Positions 9,164 to 20,611 of a stretch of DNA of 64,000 nt are shown in pieces (position 1 is the stretch's first letter; each line of letters begins with the position of its first letter). Source of the stretch: Silene latifolia (taxonomy: Eukaryota > Streptophyta > Magnoliopsida > Caryophyllales > Caryophyllaceae); contig NC_133534.1 of NCBI RefSeq assembly GCF_048544455.1, forward strand, positions 35,154,217 through 35,218,216, written 5' to 3'. The position numbers were made by a program, and so were the translations under genes. The notes under the pieces were generated by a model, which saw nothing but the letters and a program-made list of their open reading frames with translations, had not been told where the DNA came from and did no database searches.

Positions 9164-10926
9164 AAGAGGAAGTTATAAATTTTCCTTTTTCGATTTATTA
9201 AATTATTGTTATCTAGCTTTTCCTTCTCACCTTCTCTTCCAGCTTCACCTTCTCCCAATTACCCTCTGGTCGATGCGATTCTGCTTAGGTAGATGTGATT
9301 AATGATTATGGTATGAGGTATGATTGTGCTGATTGTCTACAATAGGACATTCACTGGTTGCCAAGAGCGCGCTCTTGCTCCGTAATTTTCTTAATTCAAA
9401 TGGTGATGTGTTTTCACTGCTTATTGCTTAATGATAAAAAATACAATCGTTCAGGAACTAGCAACAAAATTTTACTCGTAAATATTTTTACAACATCGGG
9501 TGCTGCTTACAATCTTTTATGTCCCGATCTACAAAGTGCGTAGACCCATATTATTGCAACTAGGAAAATTGAAATAATGTATCAAATTTATCTTCTAATG
9601 AAATTAGGAGGTATCAATATATTATCGAGTATTTTTCACAAAAAAATAATACTCTACAAGTGACTTGACATTTGATTTAACTAAAGTTTAGTGAAGATGA
9701 TAACCCGCTTGAGGAAAAAAACACAAGATACATGCCACAGTAGGGTCCTATAGAATCCATATCCGACCCATATCCACAGGGTCCAAAATTTTCAGACTCA
9801 TATCCAGATCCGTAGGATGCGGGTCTTAAATGAATCCGATCTTTTTCAAAAAAATTCGTTAATTTCCTCATCTTTTAAATGTATTTTCAGTATTAAAATA
9901 ATAAAATTACATAAAACGCATTAGAATGTTTAATAGAATTATGGATATAAAATATGTCGATATTTATCATTATAAAGTAACAAATTACCGCGTAGATTAT
10001 TATTTTTACGATGAAAAAGATATTTCTTGTTTCTCGAATATTTAAATTCGGTTTTAAATTCGTGAATGACTATGAAATAAGAAAACTGGCATAAGTGAAT
10101 TGAATAAAAGATAAGAAATCATGACTTCTATAAACGTTAATGATTCTTATATATCTAAACATCTGAAAATAAAATAAAAAATATGGATCTGGGTAGAGTC
10201 TGGATCTTAGCGACCAGATTCTTATCCATATCCACGTAAATTTTTCTAGATCCATATCCGACAGATATCCATTGGATCCATAAAAATGAGATCCATATTC
10301 GCTCCATCAGGGTCTGATCCAGCGGATATGGGTAGGGTCCTGGATCCACTGCCATCCCACAACCATAGAATAAGTTACGACTTTACGCTCAATACAAAGC
10401 GACCATCAAAAAACACAAGATACATGCCGCTCAATACAAGTTACGCAGCTATGGAGTGAGCACAAAGCAAACTATTGTTTCGCCTTTTACTAAAAAATAC
10501 AGTATGCTCGTTGCTTATATGTAGCATACGTTTATATTTGGTGGATTTCCATACTAGATACTAGATCTTCATTGTTCCTTTACAGGAACTAGGAAATTAT
10601 TCAACTACAAGACTCGACATTTGTGTTGAAAAGTTGAGAGGTCAATATAAAATTACTATGTATATCTGGTTAACAAACTAAGTCATGTTAGTTAGATTGT
10701 GTTTCAATCACTTTTAAACGAGATATCGACCTTGATCAAGAGTAGGAAGCGAACCCAACCCTAAAACGGCCCATTGACTTTATTATAACCAAATTTACAC
10801 ATACACCAATGCTTCCTCTGTTTAATGAATTGTATATATTTACTTTATACACATACACTAATGCTTCTCGCATGACTATGATATGTACTTCGTAGTTAAT
10901 ATAGCCAACAATTTTACGCCTAAATT
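9164..10926. other. U1 unit spacer
   Basis: Non-coding, paralogous to 4201-6032. It contains the conserved block at 9285-9410 and the insertion at about 9737-10362. No gene recognised. Confidence 0.55.
9737..10362. mobile_element. probable hAT-like MITE rich in GGATCC/ATCCATATCC motifs
   Basis: Absent from the paralogous spacer near 5330, where ACAAGATACATGCC-like sequence continues directly. The ends CAGTAGGGTCC and, inverted, CAGTGGATCCAGGACCC are similar. Internal ATCCATATCC repeats run in both orientations. Borders are approximate. Confidence 0.55.
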
Positions 10927-11077
10927 GGATAGGGGCCGCGCGAACACAGGCCCCCCACTGTAACAAATAATGACGTAGACTCTACCACATTTGTGGAGAT
11001 CTTAGGCATGTGCATCTTCAAAGTGCAATGAGGACCGCATGACTAGGCCATGGACCTTCTTGATAGACCATTGACCC
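10927..11077 (-). pseudogene. U1: U1 snRNA, copy 4 (alpha subtype), lacking its 5' end
   Basis: The body from stem-loop I to the 3' stem matches the other minus copies. Compared with the copies at 47.7 and 51.3 kb, about 20-25 bases are missing: the whole GTACTTACCTGGAC start and part of the spacer to the TATA box. Sequence jumps from GGGTCAATGG straight to the promoter-proximal T-rich stretch. Without the 5'-splice-site pairing segment this copy cannot act as a normal U1. The promoter behind it is intact with a perfect USE, so a shortened or shifted transcript might still be made. Otherwise it is a plain pseudogene. Confidence 0.88.
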
Positions 11078-11095
11078 TGGACGTTTTGTTTTGGT

Positions 11096-11144
11096 TTTAT
11101 ACCTTCTGTACTTAGTTATCTATTGTTCTCGTCCGATGTGGGAT
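11096..11144 (-). promoter_or_regulatory. U1 promoter (copy 4)
   Basis: On the minus strand, ATCCCACATCG (11134-11144) is a perfect USE; GTATAAAA (11096-11103) is the TATA box. The promoter is preserved although the start of the RNA gene is deleted. Confidence 0.85.
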
Positions 11145-11385
11145 ATGAGGATATCTAACATTGAACAACACAAGAGCCGCTGAGTTCTACAGTTCTAGGG
11201 CTAGGATATAGATGTCGTTAGATTAGGTGATTGAAATGAATTAACTACTATTCTATTCTTTCAACAAATTAATCAAATTAGAAAAATATTTCCTCCAAAA
11301 AAGATAATTAAATTGTATAGATGTTTGCTTGACTGTTGCTCATAGTAGTGTATCAGTGTAGGTATACTCATTGATTAAGAGCTAA

Positions 11386-12065
11386 GAGCATCCGCAAAGA
11401 TGATGTGCCCCATATTTTGGTGCTGTTTGGCCTTGATTATGGAAAATGGTTTTTCCTTTTCAAAAGGAGTTTATTCATAAGTTAGTTTTCGGAAAAGTTT
11501 TAGTTGTTTGGCCATACTTTTGTAAAAGTGGTTTCTCACAAAATTTATATGTTTGGCCTAACTACTTTAATACAACTTTTGTTTGCTTATTTGGTTCTTT
11601 ATGTGAAAAGTAGAAGTAGAAGTAGTAATTATCTACTTCTCTTTTTTGGGGTGAATAATCAGTTTTTTACTTTTCAAAAGTACTTTTAAAACCCTTTAAT
11701 TTACCATGTTTGGCCAAGCTACTACTTTTTCAATTGCAAAAGCATTTTTTAAGCTTGGCCAAACAGCACCTTTATCTCTCTTTCTCTTATTCGTCTACCT
11801 CATTTTCCACTAACTTTTTCCTCTACCCTCCCCAATTTAAATCTTTATCTATGCAACAATGAGGCTCCCCAACAATATTAATTTACATCTAAAAATTTGG
11901 GAACCTTCCCAAAAGTATACAAATTACCCTTACTTTTTCTTTGAGGACCTCCCCTAAAAACAGTGGAACCTCAAGTTACGGGGAGGTATGTGCAATAGTG
12001 AGGATCCCCATTTGATGAGAGATAGGGCATTTGGGAAGGTAGGTTTCCCACGTTTGCGGATGCTC
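11386..12065. mobile_element. Tourist-like MITE, host of a second MITE
   Basis: The ends GAGCATCCGCAAAGATG and CGTTTGCGGATGCTC are inverted repeats, with flanking TAA and TAG that look like a decayed 3-base duplication. Paralogous U1 spacers run straight through this point (ATTGCTTAAGAGCTCAGAAG). No coding capacity. Confidence 0.8.
11419..11770. mobile_element. nested MITE with GGTGCTGTTTGGCC ends
   Basis: GGTGCTGTTTGGCCTTGAT at the left and CTTGGCCAAACAGCACC at the right are inverted repeats, flanked by TTT on both sides. It sits wholly inside the Tourist-like element. Confidence 0.85.
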
Positions 12066-12611
12066 TAGGAGTTACTTTAATTTGATGGGCTAGTTATTTC
12101 AAAAAAAAAAAAAAAAAAAAAATTGATGGGCTAGGCAACACTTACGTGGGTCTCTCGCGAGTGACTTGGGCTTCTTTGAGCTCGGAGTAGTTTGGATGAA
12201 AATGTTCTCAATGGAAACAAAAAAAATGAATTCTTTTATAAGCAGAAGTATAGTTCCCAATAAAAATGATTTTGTGGGCGGGACATAAATCCACGATCCT
12301 AATACACCGCATCACGTAGTGAGTAAACTCGTATACCCTATACGTTTTTACAAACCGTATCGTATATAACAACCATGAAACTATCTATACTATATGTGAT
12401 TAGGGAGACTAAGCATCGACACTGAAAAATCATAAACTTAAAACTAATAACATAATACATGTTTAAATAACAAATATTTCCAAGGTTCATAATACAAATG
12501 CATTAAGAAAAAGCAAAATGGGAAAATCAAAGTGATTATACTTTAATTATTTAGTTTATATGAGATATTTTTTGTGTGATTTTTTTTTTAAATACCACAT
12601 TGGAAACCGTA
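12066..12611. other. U1 unit spacer with an A-tract
   Basis: An A-run at about 12103-12122 separates two copies of a TTGATGGGCTAG motif. From 12370 the sequence matches 48625-48780 and 54240-54420 (GAAACTATCTATACTATATG). No gene seen. Confidence 0.55.
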
Positions 12612-12613
12612 TA

Positions 12614-12797
12614 CATTCTCCGTCCCGGTCATTTGTTGTCTTATTCCATATTAGGGTGTCACAGTCAATTGTTGTCCTTTATATTTTAAGATTGCATTTG
12701 AGAGCAATCAGATCTTTCACTGAATTTGGTCCAGTTGTCATCTTATAATAGGTTTGTGTCAAAACCAAAGAACAATAATTGACAGAAACGGAGAGAA
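12614..12797. mobile_element. Stowaway-like (Tc1/mariner) MITE
   Basis: CATTCTCCGTCCCGGTCATT at the left and the inverted TTCTCTCCGTTTCTGTCAAT at the right, with TA at both borders (12612-12613 and 12798-12799). Paralogous sequence at 45340 and 54450 lacks it. Length and ends fit Stowaway. Confidence 0.75.
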
Positions 12798-13028
12798 TAC
12801 TTGATTTTGTTTTTACCCAATTGGACTTAATACGGCTTTAAAAAAATTGCATCGTATACATTGAAATTTGTGTAATTAAAATTTAAAACCGTATCATTTT
12901 CGTATACAATGGAATTGGACTTACAGTTTTTATAATCTTGCATGTCAATGTCACCACCCTTACCACATCATCAAGACATTCTGAAGGTACACAAAATCTC
13001 ACTTTAGACGACACTATCCGTTTAAAGT

Positions 13029-13133
13029 CTTAGACGGGTTAAATATATCATCAATTTCATTATAAGACCAACAATAAGTAGGATGGTGGAGGATTGTCTT
13101 ATTATAAAAATGGTGACATATTTGACCCGTCTA
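13029..13133. repeat. inverted repeat, possible MITE remnant
   Basis: TTAGACGGGTTAAATAT and ATATTTGACCCGTCTA face each other over about 105 bases, with further GACGGGT/ACCCGTC pairs outside. Superfamily not determined. Confidence 0.4.
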
Positions 13134-13199
13134 CATCTTTAGACAGACATACCCGTCTACAATGAGACAAATTTATCCCGAATCATTTCTTGCAGCCTA

Positions 13200-13690
13200 C
13201 AGAGTTGAGTGTAGTTTCAATTGTAACGTCAGTAGCGGATGCCCATGGTTACGGTCTTCGCCAACAAACTTACTGTTTTCTTCATACCGTGATCCCCCAT
13301 CGCTGCAAAAATTGTGGACACCCACACCGGAAACAAGCGCAGGATCCGGAGAAACAGGATCCAGAACAGGACTGACTTCTGGGTCTTCCCACTGCTTTAT
13401 TTGGTAGAACTTCTGCTTGGTTTTGTCCTTGGGCTGAGCGTGTGGGAATGCGTGGCGAAAAGAGTGCGTTGGCGTAGATCCCGAAGCGGGTGAGATGCTG
13501 CATAGTCCTGGGCTGACGTGGAATGCAAGCTGCCATACAAGACTCCTTGCTTATGACGCGTGCATGCCGTGGACTAAGATTCATTTGCGGGCATACTCCT
13601 TGGCCGAGCACATACCTTGGAACTGCCCCGCTTTCTTCTCCCCCTGCCGTTGCTTACTCTTCTCATTCCTGTTAGATGAATTTTAACCTT
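13200..13690. other. GC-richer stretch of unknown origin within unit B
   Basis: Base composition rises clearly above the surroundings. Open frames run on both strands (13190-13375 plus, with VIPHRCKNCGHPHRKQ; 13282-13611 minus). The plus frame has a short CxxC/H cluster but I recognise no family. The paralogous place at 59475 lacks the stretch, so it was inserted. It may be a captured gene fragment. Confidence 0.35.
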
Positions 13691-13702
13691 AAGTTGGAAG
13701 TT

Positions 13703-13866
13703 TGGTAGGTGCCGCGCGAACGCAGGCTCCCATTATAACAAATAATGACGTAGAATCCCCCACACTAGGGAGATCTTAGGCTTGTGCATCTTCAAGGTGC
13801 AATGAGGACCACATGCCTAGGCCATGGACCTTCTTGATCGCCCATTGACCTCGTCCAGGTATGTAC
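13703..13866 (-). ncRNA. U1: U1 snRNA, copy 5 (beta subtype) with changed 5' end
   Basis: Full-length U1 body on the minus strand: stem-loop I GGGCGATCAAGAAGGTCC, ATTGCAC loop, Sm-like ATTATTTGTT and the 3' stem. The RNA starts GTACATACCTGGACGAGGTC. Base 5, normally U (pseudouridine in mature U1), is A. This base pairs with position +4 of the 5' splice site, so the variant should prefer GUAUGU over GUAAGU; that is inference from the known U1:5'ss pairing register. The 3' stem carries a few substitutions (GGCACC for GGCCCC side) that may weaken it. USE and TATA are present. The same 5' change occurs at 59.6 kb. Confidence 0.86.
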
Positions 13867-13890
13867 CTATTAGGGTTGTTTTCTTTTGTT

Positions 13891-13940
13891 TTTATATCTG
13901 TCGTAACGAGTCATCTCTTATACTCCTTCAATGTGGGATA
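13891..13940 (-). promoter_or_regulatory. U1 promoter (copy 5)
   Basis: On the minus strand, ATCCCACATTG (13929-13939) is the USE with one mismatch, and GATATAAA (13891-13898) is the TATA box. Spacing is of the polymerase II type. Confidence 0.85.
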
Positions 13941-13941
13941 T

Positions 13942-14747
13942 CTAACATTGAGCTATACAAGAGGGGCTGCATTTTGCGGTTCTACAGCTGAGTATGTGTG
14001 TCTTTAGATTAGCTGATACAAGTGATTTAACTACTTTTCTATTCTTTCAACAAATTAGGTAAATGTTTCCAACAAAAAAAGATAATAAAATTGGATAAAT
14101 GTTTGCCTGAGTGTTGTCCATAGTTCTTTCATTTGTGCAAGTACTCGTTGCTTGCGAGCTAAAGAATGACTTGGGCTTCTTTTAGCTCGGAATTAGATTA
14201 AATGAAAATGAAAATCTGTTTCAGTGAAAAAAATAAATAAAAAAAGCTTTCTTTTAAGAGCAGTAGATTCCCAGAAAAGGAAAAAAAAAATCATTTGTGT
14301 AGTTGTGTAGTTATGTTACTTGTATACATTATATTAATAGAAGGCGAACAATAAATCAACAATCCTAATGTACCAGACACAGGCTTAAAGATTTTAACGC
14401 ACAACTTTCTTTCAATGCTTATTATCCGTGTCCGAAAGTGTGGGAACATTTCACATTTTAGTTGAAAGAAAAAATAAATTTCTCTTGGACGAAGTGGTTT
14501 TTTTTTTCCTACCATTTTCCTCTTCATGCTAATGGAAAAATAAAGATATCCGCTAAGTTAATTAATAAAGATATTGAATAGTAATACTTCATCGAAATTC
14601 AAACTCGTTACCATATGAAGCATTCATATACCCAAAAGCTTGGGAAACATAGAAAAACAATTTCTTTGAAGGGGGCTTCCCGCTTTAGTACTCAATACTC
14701 AATCAATTGTCAACCTCAAAAATGTAAGAAATGCCATTGCAAATACG
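13942..14747. other. U1 unit spacer and downstream flank of the MUCI70-like exon copy
   Basis: Paralogous to 59750-60240 and 6280-7480. It ends at GTAAGAAATGCCATTGCAAATACG, where the 30-kb nest begins; the continuation is at 44606. No gene seen. Confidence 0.6.
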
Positions 14748-14960
14748 CCTTGTTTTTTCTGACTTATTTTCAGCTCATTTCAGTTCAGCTCAACTCTATT
14801 CAATTCAGTTCAGCTTATCTTAATTCAATTCAGTTCAGCTCAACTTTATTCAATTCAGCTCAGCTCAGCTCAGCTCTACCAAATTCAGCCCATTTCAATT
14901 CTACTCATCTTAAACTTAATAGTTTTTTATTAATATTATTAATATTATTTATTATTATTA

Positions 14961-14992
<32 letters not shown>

Positions 14993-15055
14993 TTATTTTT
15001 ATAAAAAGGCGCAAATTTTATTATTGTTATTATTATTATTGTTATTGTTATTGTT

Positions 15056-15998
15056 AGAGTAAATTATAAATTACTCCCTTTTAAGTTGCACTTTTCCAAA
15101 ATTACTCCCTTATAAGTTTTGTTTTAAAAATTACTCCCTTAAGTTGACCTCAGGCCAAAAGTTGCTACCATTTTTCAACTCCGGTGAGTATTTTCGTCTC
15201 TTTTTGAATTTTCCCTCCATTTCTCTAAATTTATGACGAAAATGCCCCTGAACTTCCTTCACTATGTTAAAATCACCCATCTTCCTACTTATCTCGCTCA
15301 ATTGCCCCACCAGCCACCGCCCCCTCCTTCCTCTCCAACACCCAGACCCCGCTTATCTCCTTCCTCATGAAAACTCCACCATGCGCGCTTATCTCCCCGT
15401 TCTCGCCCGACCCATTTGCATTTTTTTTTGTCGATAACAGCCACATCCGGTGAGCGACGTCGCCGACGACTCAGCCACGGAGTCAATGCAACCAGTTTTG
15501 GGCTTTAATTTTGCCGATGTAGTCGGAGATATTAGCTTTTTGAAATTGTGCGTCGTTTTTTTGTAGATCTAACTTTTGAATTTATGCCGACATATGATGG
15601 GGCCGGTGGTTGGGTTAGTCGTCGGTGTGTTAGGTGGGGAAGGGAGCGAGATGCTGCTTATTGTCGGCAAATTAAAATGAGGATGGTGGCGCGTGCGGTG
15701 GGGGCATTATCGTACATCAGGTAGTGGGAGGGAGGTTGTTGGGGTTACAGTGGTGGAGCTTGTGTGGTGATGTGGTGGTCGGTGGCAGCAAGGTGGATAT
15801 AGAAATGAGGAAGAGGATGAAGGGTAATTTTTTCGAAGGGCAATTTTGTCTATTTACTTATTTTTTTTACCTGAGAACTAGTTTGATAGCAATTTTTGGT
15901 CGGAGGTCAACTTAAGGGAGTAATTTTAAAAAAAAAACTTATAAGGGAGTAAGTTTAGAAAAGCGAAACTTAAAAGGGAGTAATTTATAATTTACTCT
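15056..15998. mobile_element. nonautonomous DNA transposon with AGAGTAAATTATAAATTACT ends
   Basis: AGAGTAAATTATAAATTACT at the left and its near-perfect complement at the right (to 15998) are part of inverted repeats about 50 bases long containing TTACTCCCTT blocks. It is inserted in the ATT/GTT microsatellite, with TATTGTT on both sides (7 bases, ambiguous in repeat). The 943-base interior is partly GC-rich and has no recognisable coding domain. The ends resemble Mutator-type nonautonomous elements. Confidence 0.75.
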
Positions 15999-16008
15999 TA
16001 TTGTTATT

Positions 16009-16022
16009 GTTATTACTATTAC

Positions 16023-16083
<61 letters not shown>
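16009..16083. repeat. (ATT)n microsatellite
   Basis: About 22 ATT units. This is the left continuation of the microsatellite core of the element at 14748-44605 and borders the L1 3' end. Confidence 0.9.
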
Positions 16084-16833
16084 TGTAGAAAAGCAAGAGG
16101 ATCTCTTATTGATTTAAATAGAGAAATTACAAGATCCCTCAACTACTTCTACAATGAAGCCGGAAAAGCCCCCTCAACAACTACTTTACTCCTTACAAAT
16201 AACAAACTATAGCAGACTCGTTAAGACCCAAAGTACAATAAAACATTCTAAGACCATATTTATCGCTTTATGTGTGCAGATTCTCTCCAGTTCCTTGAGG
16301 GAATTGGATCCTCCAGTACCTTGCTATAATGTTGCCACCTGTTAGCTTGTAAACGAGAGGCTGAGATTTACTCCTTGCAAATACAAGAAAAGTGATTAAA
16401 GTTAACCCCACTTGTTAGTTTTTGGCGGGAATACTAACAATATTAGGAGTAAAGCTATCAATAATTTACCTTATTTTCAATAAAACAAAGTTCAATACAA
16501 ATAATTTACTCATTTTCTACTAGAAAGTTCAATACAAATAATTTGCTCATTTACACAAGACGACAATTTATCAAGCTCTTTAAGGTACATTCTTAATCTT
16601 TTTCTCTTCATCATCCCGGTCTCAATTCTTGTTGTTTCACCTTCTTGTTTGTATGCGAGCGTCTTATCTGAGATACAGATAGTTTTACATGCTTCATGAA
16701 CCTGCATATTGTCGTAAAACAAAATCTCATCATTTTATTTTTTCTAAATGAAAAGTACAATGTTGTTACTTAGAAGAGATACTCTCACATACTTCTTATG
16801 ACAACTTATATTTTGTTAGTTTATTAGGTCCAA

Positions 16834-19101
16834 ATGGACACTACACCAGTCCCAGATATATCGAATTGGATAAATACAATCCATGATCAATCGCTGACTT
16901 ATGGCGAAGAAGTTCATACCGACGATACTCCAATAATAGCCATGCAGTTCAAGAGTGAAAAAAATGCATATGACTTTTACAATGAATGTGCAAGGAAAAT
17001 AGGCTTCGGTATTCGTAGAGAGTATCGAAATTTAAGCAAAAAAGATGGAATTTTGACTTCAAGAAGGTTTTCTTGTCACAAAGAAGGTGAACGGGGTGTC
17101 GATAAAAGAGACTACTTAACGAAAGATGGTAGGGCTGAAACAAGAACAGGATGCCAAGCACATATGTCTATTTCTCTTGATCGGGAAGTGGGCAAGTACA
17201 AAGTGTTTGATTTTGTTGCTGAACATAACCATCCTCTCCAGCCGGCAAGTTACGTTCACATGATTCGCTCACAGCGACAAATAACAGAATTACAAGCAGT
17301 TGAAATTGAGGCAGCAAATGAATGTGGAATAACAATTAGAGATTTTAATGAGTTCATGGCTAGAAAAGCCGGTGGTCGAGATAATCTAGGTTTCATCAAA
17401 ATTGATCAAAAGAATTATCTTCGAACAAAAAGAAAGCACACATTTCGGTTCGGAGAAGTATCTGCTTTGTTGTCGTACTTCAAACGACAAGCCGTAAATG
17501 ATCCCTCATTCTTTTATGAGTTTCGAGATGGACGTGGACGAACGGATAACTAATATGTTTTGGGTGACTCGGAGATGATAAATGATTACAGATATTTTGG
17601 TGATGTAACTGTGTTTGACACGACTCACAGAACTAATAAAGACTATCGCCCACTAGGAGTGTTTGTTGGATACAATAATCACAGGGAAACTGTAATCTTT
17701 GGGGCAACACTTATGTATGATGAAACGATTCCATCTTTTGAATGGTTGTTTGAAACATTTATAAAAGCAATGGGCGGAAAAATGCCAAAAACCATTCTCA
17801 CGGATCAAGTCTGCTGACTATGGCGAGTGTTATTCCCTCGGTTATGCCACAAACTTTTCATGGATTATGCACTTGGCATATACGAGAGAATGCATTAAGG
17901 CATGTGAATCATCTGTACCATAAGAATCCAGAATTTTCTCAAGATTTTGAGGCATGTATTGATGTCTATGAGAAGGAGGATGAATTTTTACGTGCTTGGG
18001 ATGCTTTACTTGTGCAATATGGTGTACCCACTAAATCTTGGCTAGACACTATTTTTGAAGTGAAGGAAAAGTGGGCATGGGCTTATGTTATCAGAGCATT
18101 TACAGCAGGTATGCGATTAACCCAACTAAGCGAAAGTCTGAATTCGCATTTGAAGAGTCATCTAAAGTCAGATTTAAACTTGGTTGAGTTTTTCACTCAT
18201 TTTGAAAGGGTTGTCAATGCCAAGCGTTATAACGAATCAAAAGCAGAACATGATTTCATTCATAAGCTTCCAAGATTGAAAATGAAAAAAAGCCCCAATG
18301 TTAATACAAGCGGGTAATCTTTACACGCCAAAAATATTTGAAGAGTTTCAAGAAGATTATGAAGAATTCTTAGGTGCTTACATACAAGATCACAAAGAAG
18401 ACCAATTAATGCATATCTACACAGTTGCAAATATCAACAAGACTAAGGATCGAATAGTGGTAAGCAATGCTTTGAAGCAGACTGTTTATTGTGATTGTCG
18501 CAAGTTCGAGACTCATGGAATTCTTTGTAGTCATGCTTTAAAAGTGTTAGACATCATGAATATCAAATTGATCCCGGATCATTATATACTTAAGAGATGG
18601 ACAAGAGACGCAAGACGTGGACTCAGACATGATGGGAATGAAAAACCTAAAGAAGTAGATATGACAGCTCATTTTACCAGCCGTTACAGAGAGCTATGCC
18701 CTCGTATTGGAAGTTTGGTAAACCGAGCATGTGAATCCCATGAAACCTACACTTTCATGTCCAAGGTTTGTGAAGAGTCTATGAAAATTGTTGAACAAAT
18801 GCTAGCTAAAAGACAGTGTGTGGGTGAAGAAGTTACAAAGACATGTCATGTATCAATATCAATGACGAATGAAGACCCTGGAAAAGCTTTAGATACGATT
18901 GATTATAGTAGCGCAAAGGGTATAAAGAAAAAGGAGTGCCCTTACAAAAAAAGAAGTCGACCAAAGACTTGGTTAGAGAAAAGCAATCGAAAGGCTAACG
19001 CAAAACTCAAACAAAGGCGCAAAAATTCTTCAGCCACCACGGTATTACTTATATTTGTTTACAAATATATACTCCGTATAATTTATTTACCTGTTTTATA
19101 A
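16834..19101 (+). pseudogene. FAR1-related / MULE-type transposase gene, frame-shifted
   Basis: The first frame starts MDTTPVPDISNWINTI. Residues about 45-135 form the FAR1 DNA-binding region (FYNECARKIGFGIRREYR, then FDFVAEHNHPL). Next comes the MULE transposase domain (VTVFDTTHRTNKDYRPLGVF, ILTDQ, FHGLCTWHIRENALRH) and a SWIM zinc finger YCDCRKFETHGILCSHALKV. The order is that of plant FAR1-RELATED SEQUENCE proteins and their MULE ancestors. The frame is broken near 17550 (stop; the ITNMFWV stretch is in another frame), near 17815, and near 18297. The family has no introns at these points, so I read frameshifts. Further open sequence at 19160-19440 may be a 3' exon. It is either a dead domesticated-type gene copy or a decayed MULE. 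Confidence 0.82.
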
Positions 19102-20611
19102 CAAAAAAATGTGTTTAGCTTGATTTTATAAATAGCTAATACACTTCATTCCTTATCTCAACTGAAGGAAAATACCCAGACTAAGCCAACAGAAAGTATC
19201 TCAACATTGCAAGAAGTAATATCACAACCAATTATATCACCCAGTGGCTACTGTGTGTTTCAAGCAATTGAAAATCTCAGCTTCACATAATTGTTAACCG
19301 TAAGCAATATTATTATCAACAAATAAGTGTTATTTAATTCCATACAAACTAAAATTATAATCATGCAGGATTCATTTACTAATAATTCAGAGATTTATTC
19401 ATCCAATACTCTCATGGGATCTCAAGAAAATCAAGTATGATATATTAATCATTGATTTTTTTTTTCTAGTGTCAATTAGATCTTATATAACTCTAGTGCT
19501 AACCTTTCAGGCAATTTAGGTTCCAAGAGAATACAAATCAAGAGAACTTCAATATTTTTTGATCTATAAAGACAATCTATATGGAACTAATGGGAGTATT
19601 TTGGTATAAAAATACATGGAGCGATGACATACCTTCTCGGATTTCGGCAATTGATCATCCTCCAACTACTCCTGGGCAATTGATCTCGGATTCTAGTTGC
19701 ATGAATTTATTGAAGTTTTGTTGATGGAGATCATAGGGGATATGCAGATTTTTGTTTTTGTAAGTAAAGATCATGAACTGATAAGAGAAAATGTGTTTGT
19801 TTTTGGCGGAGAAGACGGAGTTAATGAAAGGGATTAATTCAACAGTGTGTTAGTTATTGTTTGTGGGGCAACCTCTTCTAATTTATTAATCATTTTTAAT
19901 AATAGCCTTTACTGTTCTAGAAACTAATCTGCACCGCTTATTTTTTTCATTGATACGTGGCACACATCTAAAGTGGTACTGGACCATCCAGTTCCTTTAA
20001 CATACTGGAGAGGATCCGCGCGCCATATTTATCAATGGGTCTACTTCACCAAGGTTTACCGATACATATATTATTCTTTATTTACAACCTACTTTATCAA
20101 ACCCACTCTAACTTTTCTACCTTTATCAACACCTTTCTTTCACCATGGTTTAACATATTCTTTATTATTTTTCCTCCCTAAATAAAAAATCATTTTATTT
20201 AGCAATCAATTTTTATTTTACAAAGTCGGTTATATTTACGTCAATGAAAAATAGTACTGTTTACGAATTTACTTTTTTTTTTTTAATTATTTTTTAAAAC
20301 CCTTAATTTTTTTATAAAAAATTGAAAAAAAAAACGATATTACATTTAAAACTTAATTAACACGATTACTTAAAAAAAAACGAATTTACTCAACTTAATT
20401 AATACGATTACATAAAGAGCACTAAAACTCGAAATTACATTTAAACTTAATTAACACGATTACTTAAAATAACATTAAAATATCAAATTACATATAAAAG
20501 AAACGATAAAATCGATTCAAATTCATCTCACTAGTTACGATTACCAAATTTTTGCCAAATATGCTCAACTAGATCATTTTTTAGACCGTTGTGAGTCTCT
20601 CTATCACGGAT
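19102..20611. other. 3' flank of the FAR1-type gene and of the Harbinger transposase
   Basis: 19160-19440 and 19510-19750 have higher complexity and may be 3' exon or UTR of the FAR1-type gene (CAACATTGCAAGAAGTAATA, and then GATCATAGGGGATATG). From about 20010 leftmost Harbinger-flanking AT-rich sequence begins. I could not fix the Harbinger terminal repeats. Confidence 0.4.

Larger units (their letters stand above)
8583..14747. repeat. U1 duplication unit B, left part
   Basis: Order: MUCI70-like last-exon/last-intron fragment, plus-strand U1 (9000), truncated alpha U1 (about 10.9-11.08 kb), beta U1 (13703-13866), then the downstream flank of the MUCI70-like exon. It is cut at 14747 by the 30-kb nest and resumes at 44606. 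Several MITEs sit inside. Confidence 0.75.
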
